Positions 16,947 through 24,592 of a DNA stretch of 64,000 nt are shown here, piece after piece. The notes below the pieces were generated by a model. It was not told the origin of the DNA, ran no database searches, and saw only the letters and a program-made list of their open reading frames with translations. Source of the DNA: Castellaniella denitrificans (GTDB taxonomy: Bacteria; Pseudomonadota; Gammaproteobacteria; Burkholderiales; Burkholderiaceae_B); assembly GCF_027214045.1 (NCBI RefSeq), contig NZ_JAPWHE010000005.1, positions 1-64,000 of the forward strand. Direction: 5' to 3'. Numbering within the stretch: position 1 is the first letter of the stretch; every line of letters starts with the position of its first letter. A program made the position numbers and the translations under genes.

Positions 16947-17488
16947 AGGTCGGGGCCCTCCTTTTCATGCGTCGGTGCCTGCAGCTGCAGAGGGTGATCG
17001 AAGCGCACACCGATGACATCGGCAATCCGCTGGATGTCGGCCGGTTCTGGCCGATGGCCATTCACTTCGTGGATATGCAGGCTGTAATACTTGTGTACAC
17101 CTTGCCCGAAATACTCCTGATCCTCGCGCGGGGTGCTGGATGAAAACCAGAGATACGGCGTGTGGCGGGGATCGGAGGCAGAAGGCAGGTCCAGGCCGTA
17201 GTCCTGGCCGATGCGCTTCAGGTCGTCGGTATCGACTGTTTCACGTTCGATTTCGGCTGTGCCTTCGCTGAATTGGCCTGCTTCCCGGTCTTCAAGTGTC
17301 CAGCGTTCGCCATAGATCGAAATCAGGAAGCGTTCTTCAGGAGGATCGGGTTCCGGTTCGGGGTCAGCCAGGCCCAGGCGGTCGTAAAAGGCGGGGTCGT
17401 GGTGGTGATCCTGTCGGGCTTGCCCCAGATCCTGGCGGCGCGATTCGTCCGCGCGTAGCTGATCCTGAGCATGGGGTTCATGCTTCAT
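16937..17488 (-). CDS. hypothetical protein of the transfer operon
   Basis: 183 residues overlapping the next gene by 10 nt. It is strongly acidic and hydrophilic, with no signal peptide or membrane segment. The N-terminal 35 residues are rich in H, D, Q and R; the rest includes RFLISIYGERWTLEDRE and a C-terminal HEVNGHRPEPADIQRIADVIGV. It sits between virB4 and the lipoprotein gene. I do not recognise the family. Confidence 0.55.
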   Translation of the reverse strand: MKHEPHAQDQLRADESRRQDLGQARQDHHHDPAFYDRLGLADPEPEPDPPEERFLISIYGERWTLEDREAGQFSEGTAEIERETVDTDDLKRIGQDYGLDLPSASDPRHTPYLWFSSSTPREDQEYFGQGVHKYYSLHIHEVNGHRPEPADIQRIADVIGVRFDHPLQLQAPTHEKEGPDLCL

Positions 17489-17540
17489 GGTGTAGTTCCT
17501 TGTGAGGGTGGCCAGCTGACTTAGCAGGCGGAACAGGTGA

Positions 17541-19970
17541 TTACAGATGCGGCTGTCGGACAGCAGCCAGATACACCGGCAACCAGACGGCGGGATCTGG
17601 GCCCGCCTGGGTTACCGCCTGTTCGGCAATCTCGGCCATGTCGGGGCTGCCGGAGAACACCAGCAGCTCGTCTTCGCAGCCGGACAGATCCAGCTGGGCG
17701 ACCGTCACGCTGACGCCCTGTTTGACCAGGAATTTGCGGCTGGCTTCACCCAGGCTTTGCAGCAGGGCGAATTCCGCAGGCGTCAGGCCAAAGCCTTCGA
17801 TGTAATCGCGGGCGCGAGCCTTGGGGTTGGGCAAGAGGATGAGCGTCGCGGTCTGCTGCACGAGCGACGGCCCCACGGGGTTCTCAGTGATGGCTCCCGG
17901 TTCCTGGGTGGCAAAGGCCAGCACTCCATTCTTTTTCCGAATGGTGCGGCTCGCGTCCTGCATGGATTCCTGAAAATGTGCATCCTTCAGGGGATGTTGG
18001 CACTCGTCGTACAGATTGATGATGCGCCGCCCGTCGTGCAGGGCGTCGATCCGATGCTTCAGATACAGGGTGGCGGCCCCGCGCACGTCATCATCGTCCA
18101 GCAGTTCGGTCAGGTCGAACCCGAAGATCGCAGGCTTGCCGCTCGTGGTCTCCAGGTCCAGGTGATCGCCAGGATTGTCGAACACCCAGCCGTATTCGCC
18201 GCCCTGACACCAGGGGGCAAGCCGCGCGTGGATGGTGCTGTGCGACTCGTCCTCGCTGTAGGGATTGGGCAGCAGCGTGTTCAGGGTGGACAGGGTCCTG
18301 GCAGATCGGTCGATGAGCGTCACCAGCTGCTGCATGGCCTGGGTGATGTCGGCCCGCTGACGGGTGCTGACTGCTTCGCCCCGACGTTCGGCCAGGAACA
18401 CCACCAGGCGTACCATGAAGGCGACGTTGCCCTTGGTGGGCTCCATCTGAAATGGGTTCCAGCCGGTCGCTTCACCCAGACGGATGTTGAAGTAGCGCCC
18501 GCCCAGCGCCATGATGAGCACCTGCATGCCCTGGTCCTTGTCCCAGACCACGCAGGTCGCGCCAAACTTCTGGGCTTGCGTGAGCAACATGCCCTGCAGC
18601 ACGGTCTTGCCGGTGCCGGTCATGCCGATGATCATGGTGTTGCCGGGGCGCCGCTTGCCCGTCTCATCCAGGTCTTCGGTAGAGGCATGAAAGTTGAAGA
18701 AAAAGGGCGATCCAGTCTGAGTCTTCAGCATGGTGACCGCCGGCCCCCAGGGGTTGCCTGCAGGCTTGCCGGTCAGCTGATTGTGCAGGCTGGAAAAGCA
18801 TAGGAAGTTGAGCGACGTGACCGGTACCGGCCGGGGCCGCCAGTGCCAGTTGCCCGGCAGTTGCGCCCAGAAGCCTGCTTCCAGAGCCCGATCCAGTGGC
18901 CGAAAGCCCACCGCGTCTTCGGCGAGCGTTGTGGCCGTCTGGGCGAGCGCCTGGCGCACGCCTTCGGCCGTGTTGCCGTAGATGAGGATCGTGGCGTGAT
19001 GGTCGCCCAGCCCCAGACGGGCTGAGGTCAGGTCGTCCATCACGTCCGCGAGCTGGGCCACTTGGCTGGCCGAATCGTCACCCGAATCGACCAGCAGCTT
19101 GTGGTGTTTTTTCACGAGTTTCTTGGCGGCGGCTCCCGTGTGGCTACCCCAGGACTGGGTCAGCACGAATTCATGAGGCAGGCCCAGGAGCCGGTCCAGG
19201 TGGCCAGGCTTGGTAGCTTCCGGATAGTCGCGTAATTCCATCATGCCAAAGATCCGGGATCCGACCACGGTGCGCAGTTCGCCAAGTTCCCCGTGCCGCC
19301 CGAAGATGGGCCGTGCATGGGGCAGGGTCTCGCGCAGGCGCTCCCGGCTGATCGCCACGGGCCGGTGGGTACCTGAGAGCAGGAAGCCCAGGAATTCGGC
19401 GGTTTCGCTGAAGGCCAGGCCGCTGCGGTCTACGATGCCGAGGATCTGTGGATCGTAGCGATACAGGCCGGCCGTGAGCGCCCGCAGGGTGCTGGTCAAG
19501 CGTTCGATGGACTCGGCTTGCCAGTGCGCCAGCCGCTGCCCGTTGGCCTTCTCCAGACTGGCAAAGGTGCCCAGCACCGGGTCTTCGACCGGATGAATCA
19601 GCACGGTCAGATACAGGTCGTTCACCATGAGGCCCGAGGCGTCGAACGTGGCCCGATAGGCCGCGTCGAACTGCGCGGCAAAGGGCTGCGCAAAGGTGCT
19701 GTCCGGGTATTCGGTCACGCGCCTGCGGATGATGTGTGAATAGAGGCCCAGCGAGCCCATGGGCAGGCCGCGCAGCACATTGTGCAGGGCTTCGATCCAT
19801 TCTTTCAGTTCCGCCTGGGCATAGGCGTCCGGGGCCCGCCCAGCCACTTTGATGACCGCCAGGTATTCATGGTTGTCGCAGGCGATGATGTGGTCTGTGA
19901 CATGGTGGGAATAGGGCAGGTAGCGGGAAACCAGCCGTTCATCGACGGCGAGAGCTGCGGCTGCTGTCAT
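17541..19970 (-). CDS. virB4: VirB4 conjugation ATPase
   Basis: 809 residues from ATG 19970, overlapping virB3 by 4 nt; an upstream frame inside virB3 is rejected. The N-terminal CagE/VirB4 domain is followed by the motor domain: Walker A IIGMTGTGKTVLQ, the VVWDKDQGM segment, Walker B RIINLYDECQHPL, and VLAFATQEPGA. It powers pilus biogenesis and substrate transfer at the inner membrane. Confidence 0.93.
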   Translation of the reverse strand: MTAAAALAVDERLVSRYLPYSHHVTDHIIACDNHEYLAVIKVAGRAPDAYAQAELKEWIEALHNVLRGLPMGSLGLYSHIIRRRVTEYPDSTFAQPFAAQFDAAYRATFDASGLMVNDLYLTVLIHPVEDPVLGTFASLEKANGQRLAHWQAESIERLTSTLRALTAGLYRYDPQILGIVDRSGLAFSETAEFLGFLLSGTHRPVAISRERLRETLPHARPIFGRHGELGELRTVVGSRIFGMMELRDYPEATKPGHLDRLLGLPHEFVLTQSWGSHTGAAAKKLVKKHHKLLVDSGDDSASQVAQLADVMDDLTSARLGLGDHHATILIYGNTAEGVRQALAQTATTLAEDAVGFRPLDRALEAGFWAQLPGNWHWRPRPVPVTSLNFLCFSSLHNQLTGKPAGNPWGPAVTMLKTQTGSPFFFNFHASTEDLDETGKRRPGNTMIIGMTGTGKTVLQGMLLTQAQKFGATCVVWDKDQGMQVLIMALGGRYFNIRLGEATGWNPFQMEPTKGNVAFMVRLVVFLAERRGEAVSTRQRADITQAMQQLVTLIDRSARTLSTLNTLLPNPYSEDESHSTIHARLAPWCQGGEYGWVFDNPGDHLDLETTSGKPAIFGFDLTELLDDDDVRGAATLYLKHRIDALHDGRRIINLYDECQHPLKDAHFQESMQDASRTIRKKNGVLAFATQEPGAITENPVGPSLVQQTATLILLPNPKARARDYIEGFGLTPAEFALLQSLGEASRKFLVKQGVSVTVAQLDLSGCEDELLVFSGSPDMAEIAEQAVTQAGPDPAVWLPVYLAAVRQPHL

Positions 19971-20371
19971 GGGTGATTCCTTCGGTGAATAAGGCTGTGC
20001 CAGGGGCGATGCCGGTGGTAGCCCTGGGTCGCGTAGCTGGATCCGCACCAAAAGCGCTGGTTACGGTTCATGCGGCGGGTCTTGAGCTCCAGCCACAGGA
20101 CATCGAGCGCCTTGTCGTCGTCACGGGTGGCAATCGCCAGCGCTGGCATCACCACAAAGAGCAGCCCCCACCAGGCAAGGCCCGCCGTCATGGCGATGAC
20201 TGCCACGCAGACAAAGGCCCCGAGCATGAGCGTCGTGGGAATGCCCATGAAGGTCGCCTTGCGCCCCAGGCCTTTGAAGACGGGATAGGTGTTGGGGTTC
20301 TGGTGGGTGGCGTGTGTCTGGCCGGTGGAGTCCTGGTGTCCTGGCCGTGTGTCGCTGGTGTGTGTGGCCAT
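19967..20371 (-). CDS. virB3: VirB3 inner-membrane protein
   Basis: 134 residues. The family core FKGLGRKATFMGIPTTLMLG is followed by two hydrophobic segments (about 48-80) and the RDDDKALDVLWLELKTR motif. It has an unusual histidine-rich N-terminal extension of about 30 residues and a basic tail. It works with VirB4 and precedes it with a 4-nt overlap. Confidence 0.88.
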   Translation of the reverse strand: MATHTSDTRPGHQDSTGQTHATHQNPNTYPVFKGLGRKATFMGIPTTLMLGAFVCVAVIAMTAGLAWWGLLFVVMPALAIATRDDDKALDVLWLELKTRRMNRNQRFWCGSSYATQGYHRHRPWHSLIHRRNHP

Positions 20372-20374
20372 GGC

Positions 20375-20695
20375 TTACTTCCAGAGCAGCACGACCAGTT
20401 CAGCAGCGGAACCCGCCAGCAGCACGCCAATGCCCCAGCGGATGGCGTCGTCCTTCCTCATGACTTCAGCGGAATACAGCACGAAGATGATGACGCCAAT
20501 GATGACGGCGGCAATCGGCAGGATCACATCCAGATTGTCCTTCAAGGTCTGCAGCGTCGTCTGGGCGCGTGAAAGGCCACCCATGGATTGGGCAAACGCC
20601 CCCTGATGAACCCCGACCAGTATCCAGAGTGTCGCCAGGGTGCGGGCGAATCGTCCTTGAAGGGTCTTGTTCTTGATGTGGTTCAGTATTTGCAT
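20375..20695 (-). CDS. virB2: VirB2 major pilin
   Basis: 106 residues from ATG 20695. A long signal peptide ends VHQGAFAQ; the mature pilin (about 70 residues) has two hydrophobic helices (ILPIAAVIIGVIIFVLYSA and WGIGVLLAGSAAELVVLLW) separated by a small charged loop, as in VirB2/TrbC pilins. It lies 4 nt before virB3. Confidence 0.88.
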   Translation of the reverse strand: MQILNHIKNKTLQGRFARTLATLWILVGVHQGAFAQSMGGLSRAQTTLQTLKDNLDVILPIAAVIIGVIIFVLYSAEVMRKDDAIRWGIGVLLAGSAAELVVLLWK

Positions 20696-20832
20696 GGTGT
20701 GGCTCCTGCCCCAGGGCACGGTGGTGCGCTGGGGTGATGAGAAAAGGAATGGGAAGTGACCGGGTCAGGTCTAGCGCAGGTTTGATGGCCTGATCAGCGT
20801 TCTGGGTCAGGGGGCTGAATCAGCGGTGTGAA

Positions 20833-21531
20833 TCAGCGGGTAGGCTGCGTGAAGCCGTCGGCTGTGGGATGGGCTGTGAAACCGTCAGGAGTGCCCTGCT
20901 GGCTGGCGTCAGGGGATCCGTCCTGCTGATTGGGTGAACGATCCGGAATTTCCGGATTGTTGCCAGTCCCGGTGATGGCTGGGCGTGGTGTGGTGGTGCC
21001 CGGTTCCAGAGAGGCTGTGGGATCCACAGATGAGCTGCCAGGACGAGCGATGGGTTTCAACGCCGGTACCTGGATCCCGGCCTGGGCCAGGACCTTGCCC
21101 ACATAGCCATTGACAAAGCCCTTGGTGAAATTCCCGGTGTTGTAGCAGGACAGGGCCGCCCGTAGAGCTTGTTGCTGATCGCGGTGGGTGTCGAGCGCTC
21201 GCGCATAACAGGCCGACAGAATGGCCTGCGCAGCCGCCAGATTCTGGCAGGGATCGAAGACTGTGGTGCTATCGAGCCCCAGCCAAGCCCAGTTGCGCAC
21301 ATTGATCTGGCCAAGGCCCGCATCGAAGTCGATGCCCTCAGCGATCAGATCTTCGGCTGCCTGGCTGGCTGCTTTCAGATCATGCGGTTGCTGGGGCAAG
21401 GCCTTGCCCTTGCGGTTCACGCCAATGGCGTACTGTCGCGCACCGGACTCATGCTGGATCAGGGCTTTCAGGGTGACCGAGTGGATATTGGGTGCGCAGG
21501 TCAGGGCCAGGGCGGCCAGTTCGGCAAGCAT
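20833..21531 (-). CDS. virB1: VirB1 lytic transglycosylase
   Basis: 232 residues. SLT domain: the catalytic Glu is in ALIQHESGARQYAIG, followed by GLGQINVRNW and ALSCYNTGNFTKGFVNGYVGKV. It opens the peptidoglycan for the secretion apparatus. The C-terminal 75 residues are low-complexity, rich in P, T and G. No clear signal peptide is visible from ATG 21531. Confidence 0.88.
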   Translation of the reverse strand: MLAELAALALTCAPNIHSVTLKALIQHESGARQYAIGVNRKGKALPQQPHDLKAASQAAEDLIAEGIDFDAGLGQINVRNWAWLGLDSTTVFDPCQNLAAAQAILSACYARALDTHRDQQQALRAALSCYNTGNFTKGFVNGYVGKVLAQAGIQVPALKPIARPGSSSVDPTASLEPGTTTPRPAITGTGNNPEIPDRSPNQQDGSPDASQQGTPDGFTAHPTADGFTQPTR

Positions 21532-21543
21532 GGATGGCCGCCT

Positions 21544-22221
21544 TCAAAGGTTGTCACGCTGCCTGGGGTCAGACATCGAGAAGTTCCAGCCCTTGGCCCA
21601 TTGGCCGCCATGCTCTGCATCCCAGCGAGCCTGGGCGGCCTCGTAGTCTTCGGCCTTGATCCAGCGGCCGCCCATCGTGGGTCTGCCCACATAGCGCACG
21701 GACAGTTCATAGGTCCAGTCGTGATCGTTGTAGGCCACGCACCAGGTCGGCAGCTGGGTGAGCGTCACCGTGGACAGCGCGTGGACTTCGTAGACGGGCT
21801 CCTGATTGCCGGTCGCGGCATCGTATCGATAGCCGCGCTTGCGCCATTTGTAGGCGGTGTCGGCATAGCTGCGGTTCAGGTAGTCGGCATCACATTTGCC
21901 CGCGCCGTGCGAGATGGCCTCCACCCGTTCGGGCATGCCGGGATCGGCTGCGGCTGGGCACTGGCCCAGAAAGGACCGGCGGGCAGCAACAGTAGCGTCC
22001 CAGTCCAGACCACGGCGGTTGAATCGCTTGATGCCGAAATAATGGTCGAGGGACGGACTGCATTCACCAGGCCGCAAGCTGGAGGACAAGCACAGCGTGG
22101 CTTCGCAGGCCAGACGCGGGATACCGGTCAGCAGATCGGTGGCGTCGGCAGCATGGGCAGCTGGAGCCAGAGCGCAGGCGAACGCCAGCGCCCCAGCCCG
22201 CAAGACGGGAAGGGTTTGCAT
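21544..22221 (-). CDS. trbM: TrbM-family periplasmic conjugation protein
   Basis: 225 residues with a signal peptide ending AAHAAD. The TrbM signature is seen: LLTGIPRLACEATLCLSSSLRPGECSPSLDHYFGIK, with paired cysteines, then RRSFLGQCP. This family occurs in IncP-type mating systems; its exact role is unclear. It lies 12 nt upstream of virB1. Confidence 0.82.
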   Translation of the reverse strand: MQTLPVLRAGALAFACALAPAAHAADATDLLTGIPRLACEATLCLSSSLRPGECSPSLDHYFGIKRFNRRGLDWDATVAARRSFLGQCPAAADPGMPERVEAISHGAGKCDADYLNRSYADTAYKWRKRGYRYDAATGNQEPVYEVHALSTVTLTQLPTWCVAYNDHDWTYELSVRYVGRPTMGGRWIKAEDYEAAQARWDAEHGGQWAKGWNFSMSDPRQRDNL

Positions 22222-22286
22222 GGGGGGTGTCTCCGGGGAAGGGGGAAAAGAGAAAAGCAGGTGGCCGCAATCGGGCCGAGGAGTGG

Positions 22287-22580
22287 TCAGCGCAAGCGCT
22301 GCAGGTTCTGCCGTGCCAGGTCTATCTGTTCAGGCTTGGCCATGGCCCGCACCAGGTGCATGGTTTCCAAGGCTGCCATACGCGTATCCCGCAGCTGGCC
22401 CAGGTCGGCCACGATCTGGCGCAGCAGCGTCAACTCTTCCTGCAAGGTGTCGTCGGCCACCAGGCGGCGCCGGACGTAGTTGGACAGGGACAGCCCCGAC
22501 AGGGCCGCCGCCTCGCCCAGACGTGCAGCATGGGACGGGGTCACCCGGATGCGGATGACCTCGGAGAGAGGTTCGTTCAT
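22287..22580 (-). CDS. ribbon-helix-helix relaxosome-type protein
   Basis: 97 residues. SEVIRIRVTPSHAARLGEAAALSGLSLSNYVRRRLV is a typical ribbon-helix-helix DNA-binding unit, followed by a coiled C-terminal half. It resembles TrwA/MobC accessory proteins that bind oriT and autoregulate. It is the first gene of the transfer operon, 28 nt downstream of the AbiEii-like toxin gene. Confidence 0.75.
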   Translation of the reverse strand: MNEPLSEVIRIRVTPSHAARLGEAAALSGLSLSNYVRRRLVADDTLQEELTLLRQIVADLGQLRDTRMAALETMHLVRAMAKPEQIDLARQNLQRLR

Positions 22581-22608
22581 GGGGCACCTGTTCGAAGGTT
22601 GCTCCGGT

Positions 22609-23553
22609 TTACATGATCCCCAGATTTTCGTGAATCCGCTGGATCAGATCCGGAAAGGTCAGTTGTTCCTGGTAGTACAGGCCCGCTGTTTTGTGAAATT
22701 CCTGCGTGAAGCGTTGCAGCAGTTCAGGGTCGTTGAAGATAAAGGCGGGGTTGTGGGCGATGACTTGCTCATCGCCTGTGCGAAAGCGCTGGGCCTTGCG
22801 GGCGACATAAGCGGGTTGCCGCATGAAGTCCTGAATCTCGTCCAGCGCCAGCAGGCAGTACACATCGTAGTAGTGGCGCAGGAAATTGGCCGGAAACTGG
22901 TTCGAAGCCTGAAGCTGCCGGAACTTGGTGGAAATCGTCTGCAGCTTCTCGACAAAGGTATGAGTGGGTGCGTAGCACAGGACATCCACCGCTCGATTAT
23001 CGGTGACCGACACCCCGTGCTTGAACGCAGTATCCAGCGCCCAGGATGAAATGGTCACTGCGCGATTTGGGGCTGTGTCGTCAAAGCCCAGTTCCAGCAG
23101 TATCCCTTCCTTGATGCCCGCCACCTGCGGCGTCTGCGTGTCATAGAAGAGACGTATCCCGGCGCTGCGCAGCTTCGGGTCATCAAACTGTTTGTCGCGC
23201 GTGATGCTTCCGATACCGGGAATGCGAATGCGCTCGGTCAGCATGTCGTAATACGCGCCCCGTGAGGCGATGTGGGCGGGCCGGTCGTGATTCCGACCCG
23301 TCATCACCTTGACGTCGTCCGGTGGTTCGATCCGGATGTCGATGTCTTCCGAGAATCGGTGGATGATGCCAAAGCCTTTGGACAGGGATGTGCCGCCCTT
23401 CAACTCGAACTGGAAGCCCTGGGCCTGCAACCCCCACAGGCAATGCATGATCCAGTAGTCCTTTTCCACCAGGCTGGGGTCTATGCCCTTCTGATCAGCG
23501 ACGACCAGGATCAGATCCCTGAAATCGGGGAGTTCATGCAGGAACGAGGTCAT
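22609..23553 (-). CDS. abiEii: AbiEii-type nucleotidyltransferase toxin
   Basis: 314 residues from ATG 23553, overlapping the antitoxin stop by 20 nt; the longer frame lies inside the antitoxin gene. The nucleotidyltransferase signature is intact: KDYW at 31-34, GGTSLSKGFG at 53-62, then D70xD72 in RFSEDIDIRI. AbiEii toxins transfer nucleotides to tRNA and cause reversible growth arrest or phage abortive infection. Type IV toxin-antitoxin pair with the gene upstream. Confidence 0.88.
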   Translation of the reverse strand: MTSFLHELPDFRDLILVVADQKGIDPSLVEKDYWIMHCLWGLQAQGFQFELKGGTSLSKGFGIIHRFSEDIDIRIEPPDDVKVMTGRNHDRPAHIASRGAYYDMLTERIRIPGIGSITRDKQFDDPKLRSAGIRLFYDTQTPQVAGIKEGILLELGFDDTAPNRAVTISSWALDTAFKHGVSVTDNRAVDVLCYAPTHTFVEKLQTISTKFRQLQASNQFPANFLRHYYDVYCLLALDEIQDFMRQPAYVARKAQRFRTGDEQVIAHNPAFIFNDPELLQRFTQEFHKTAGLYYQEQLTFPDLIQRIHENLGIM

Positions 23554-24157
23554 CCATCCAGGCCTTGACGTGTTTGCGGGTGGCTGCGTTGCCGTACAGT
23601 TCAGCGGCTTGAAGCAGTTTGGGGGATACGCGGGCGGGCCACAGCGTTCGGGCGCGATCCAGAACGTCATCGCGATCTTCGGCCAGTTCGTCCAGGTTGT
23701 TGAGCAGGTCAACGAACAGGAATTCAGGCGTCAGCTGATGGGGAAAGCGGGGTTTTACGCGGAAATCGAATTCCCGGTTGCCCAGCTTGAAGACGCCGTG
23801 GCGCTTACGGTTGTAGACCAGCGTGCGGTTGTATAGCTGCGTAGTGCCCAGGCCTACCGTGTTGTAGGCGGATGGTGAGAACAGCAGGAAATCCTTGTCG
23901 CCGCGTAGAAAGGATTGCACGACTTGACCGTCCTCCGGGGGCAGCAGCCCGAAGCGCGAAGACTTCGGTGCATGGTACAGGCCCTGTGCCAGTTTTTTCA
24001 GTCGTCCGGCAGCTACCAGCTTGCCTAGGTCGCGGTCCACCGCAGACGACAGGCGCGTCAGGTCTTCGCGCCGGTAGACATGTCCAGCACGAAGATGGTG
24101 GGCCAGCGCTGCCGCCGAGCCCTTCTGAGGTAGGTTGTCGAGGTGGTGTGTACTCAT
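23534..24157 (-). CDS. abiEi: AbiEi-type antitoxin and autorepressor
   Basis: 207 residues. The N-terminal winged-helix part (HVYRREDLTRLSSAVDRDLGKLVAAGRLKKLAQGLYHAP) is that of AbiEi/DUF6088 antitoxins, followed by the larger domain with FLLFSPSAYNTVGLGTTQL. AbiEi represses its own operon through inverted repeats; one is present just upstream. Confidence 0.85.
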   Translation of the reverse strand: MSTHHLDNLPQKGSAAALAHHLRAGHVYRREDLTRLSSAVDRDLGKLVAAGRLKKLAQGLYHAPKSSRFGLLPPEDGQVVQSFLRGDKDFLLFSPSAYNTVGLGTTQLYNRTLVYNRKRHGVFKLGNREFDFRVKPRFPHQLTPEFLFVDLLNNLDELAEDRDDVLDRARTLWPARVSPKLLQAAELYGNAATRKHVKAWMDDLVPA

Positions 24158-24172
24158 GGTACGATCAAAAAC

Positions 24173-24199
24173 GCATGAAACTCCGTTGATGTTTCATGC
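24173..24199. promoter_or_regulatory. operator of the AbiE pair
   Basis: A perfect 9-bp inverted repeat, GCATGAAAC at 24173-24181 and GTTTCATGC at 24191-24199, is separated by 9 nt. It lies 16-42 nt upstream of the antitoxin ATG, where AbiEi autorepression sites are expected. Confidence 0.75.
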
Positions 24200-24234
24200 A
24201 TTTTACCTTGATCCATGATTTATCGGGGGGTCAA

Positions 24235-24417
24235 ATGACGGTATCATTGCTCGCGTATACAGGTTGTCAGGTGTTCAACGCGCAGCCCACCAGGTGCATA
24301 GCTGGCTTTTTCGCAAGCGGGGCCATATTTGGGGCCATGATGGCGATATCTAAGTCATATCCATCTGATTTATATGAACATAAAGCAAGATTACAGGTTT
24401 TGATCGACAATATGTGA
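24235..24417 (+). CDS. small hypothetical protein
   Basis: 60 residues from ATG 24235, with GGGGGG at 24225-24230 as ribosome site. A weakly hydrophobic middle (CIAGFFASGAIFGAMMAI) is followed by a charged C-terminus ending QVLIDNM. Base composition is more AT-rich than its neighbours, suggesting foreign DNA. It is divergent from abiEi. Family unknown; it could be chance. Confidence 0.4.
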   Translation: MTVSLLAYTGCQVFNAQPTRCIAGFFASGAIFGAMMAISKSYPSDLYEHKARLQVLIDNM

Positions 24418-24426
24418 TCGTCGCGC

Positions 24427-24447
24427 CGTCCCGCTTCGCGCGGGACG
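24427..24447. other. perfect hairpin near the element/chromosome junction
   Basis: CGTCCCGC at 24427-24434 and GCGGGACG at 24440-24447 form a perfect 8-bp stem with a 5-nt loop. It has no T-run and lies just before a strong terminator, at the change from accessory to core genes. Confidence 0.6.
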
Positions 24448-24455
24448 CGGATTCA

Positions 24456-24488
24456 GGCCTCGCCCTCCTCGGAGGGCGGGGCCTTTTT
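24456..24488 (+). terminator. strong Rho-independent terminator
   Basis: GGCCTCGCCCTCC and GGAGGGCGGGGCC pair over 13 bp (one G-U) with a very small loop, followed by TTTTT at 24484-24488. It would end + strand transcription from the accessory side before the GGDEF-EAL gene. Confidence 0.85.
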
Positions 24489-24592
24489 AGTTTTCATCCG
24501 GTTTTTTCGCCCATCCGGATTGGCGCCGGCCGGTATACTGGGCAGGCGGGCAGTCGGGGATCAGCGCATCGCGCAGCGCCACTGGGGATCGT

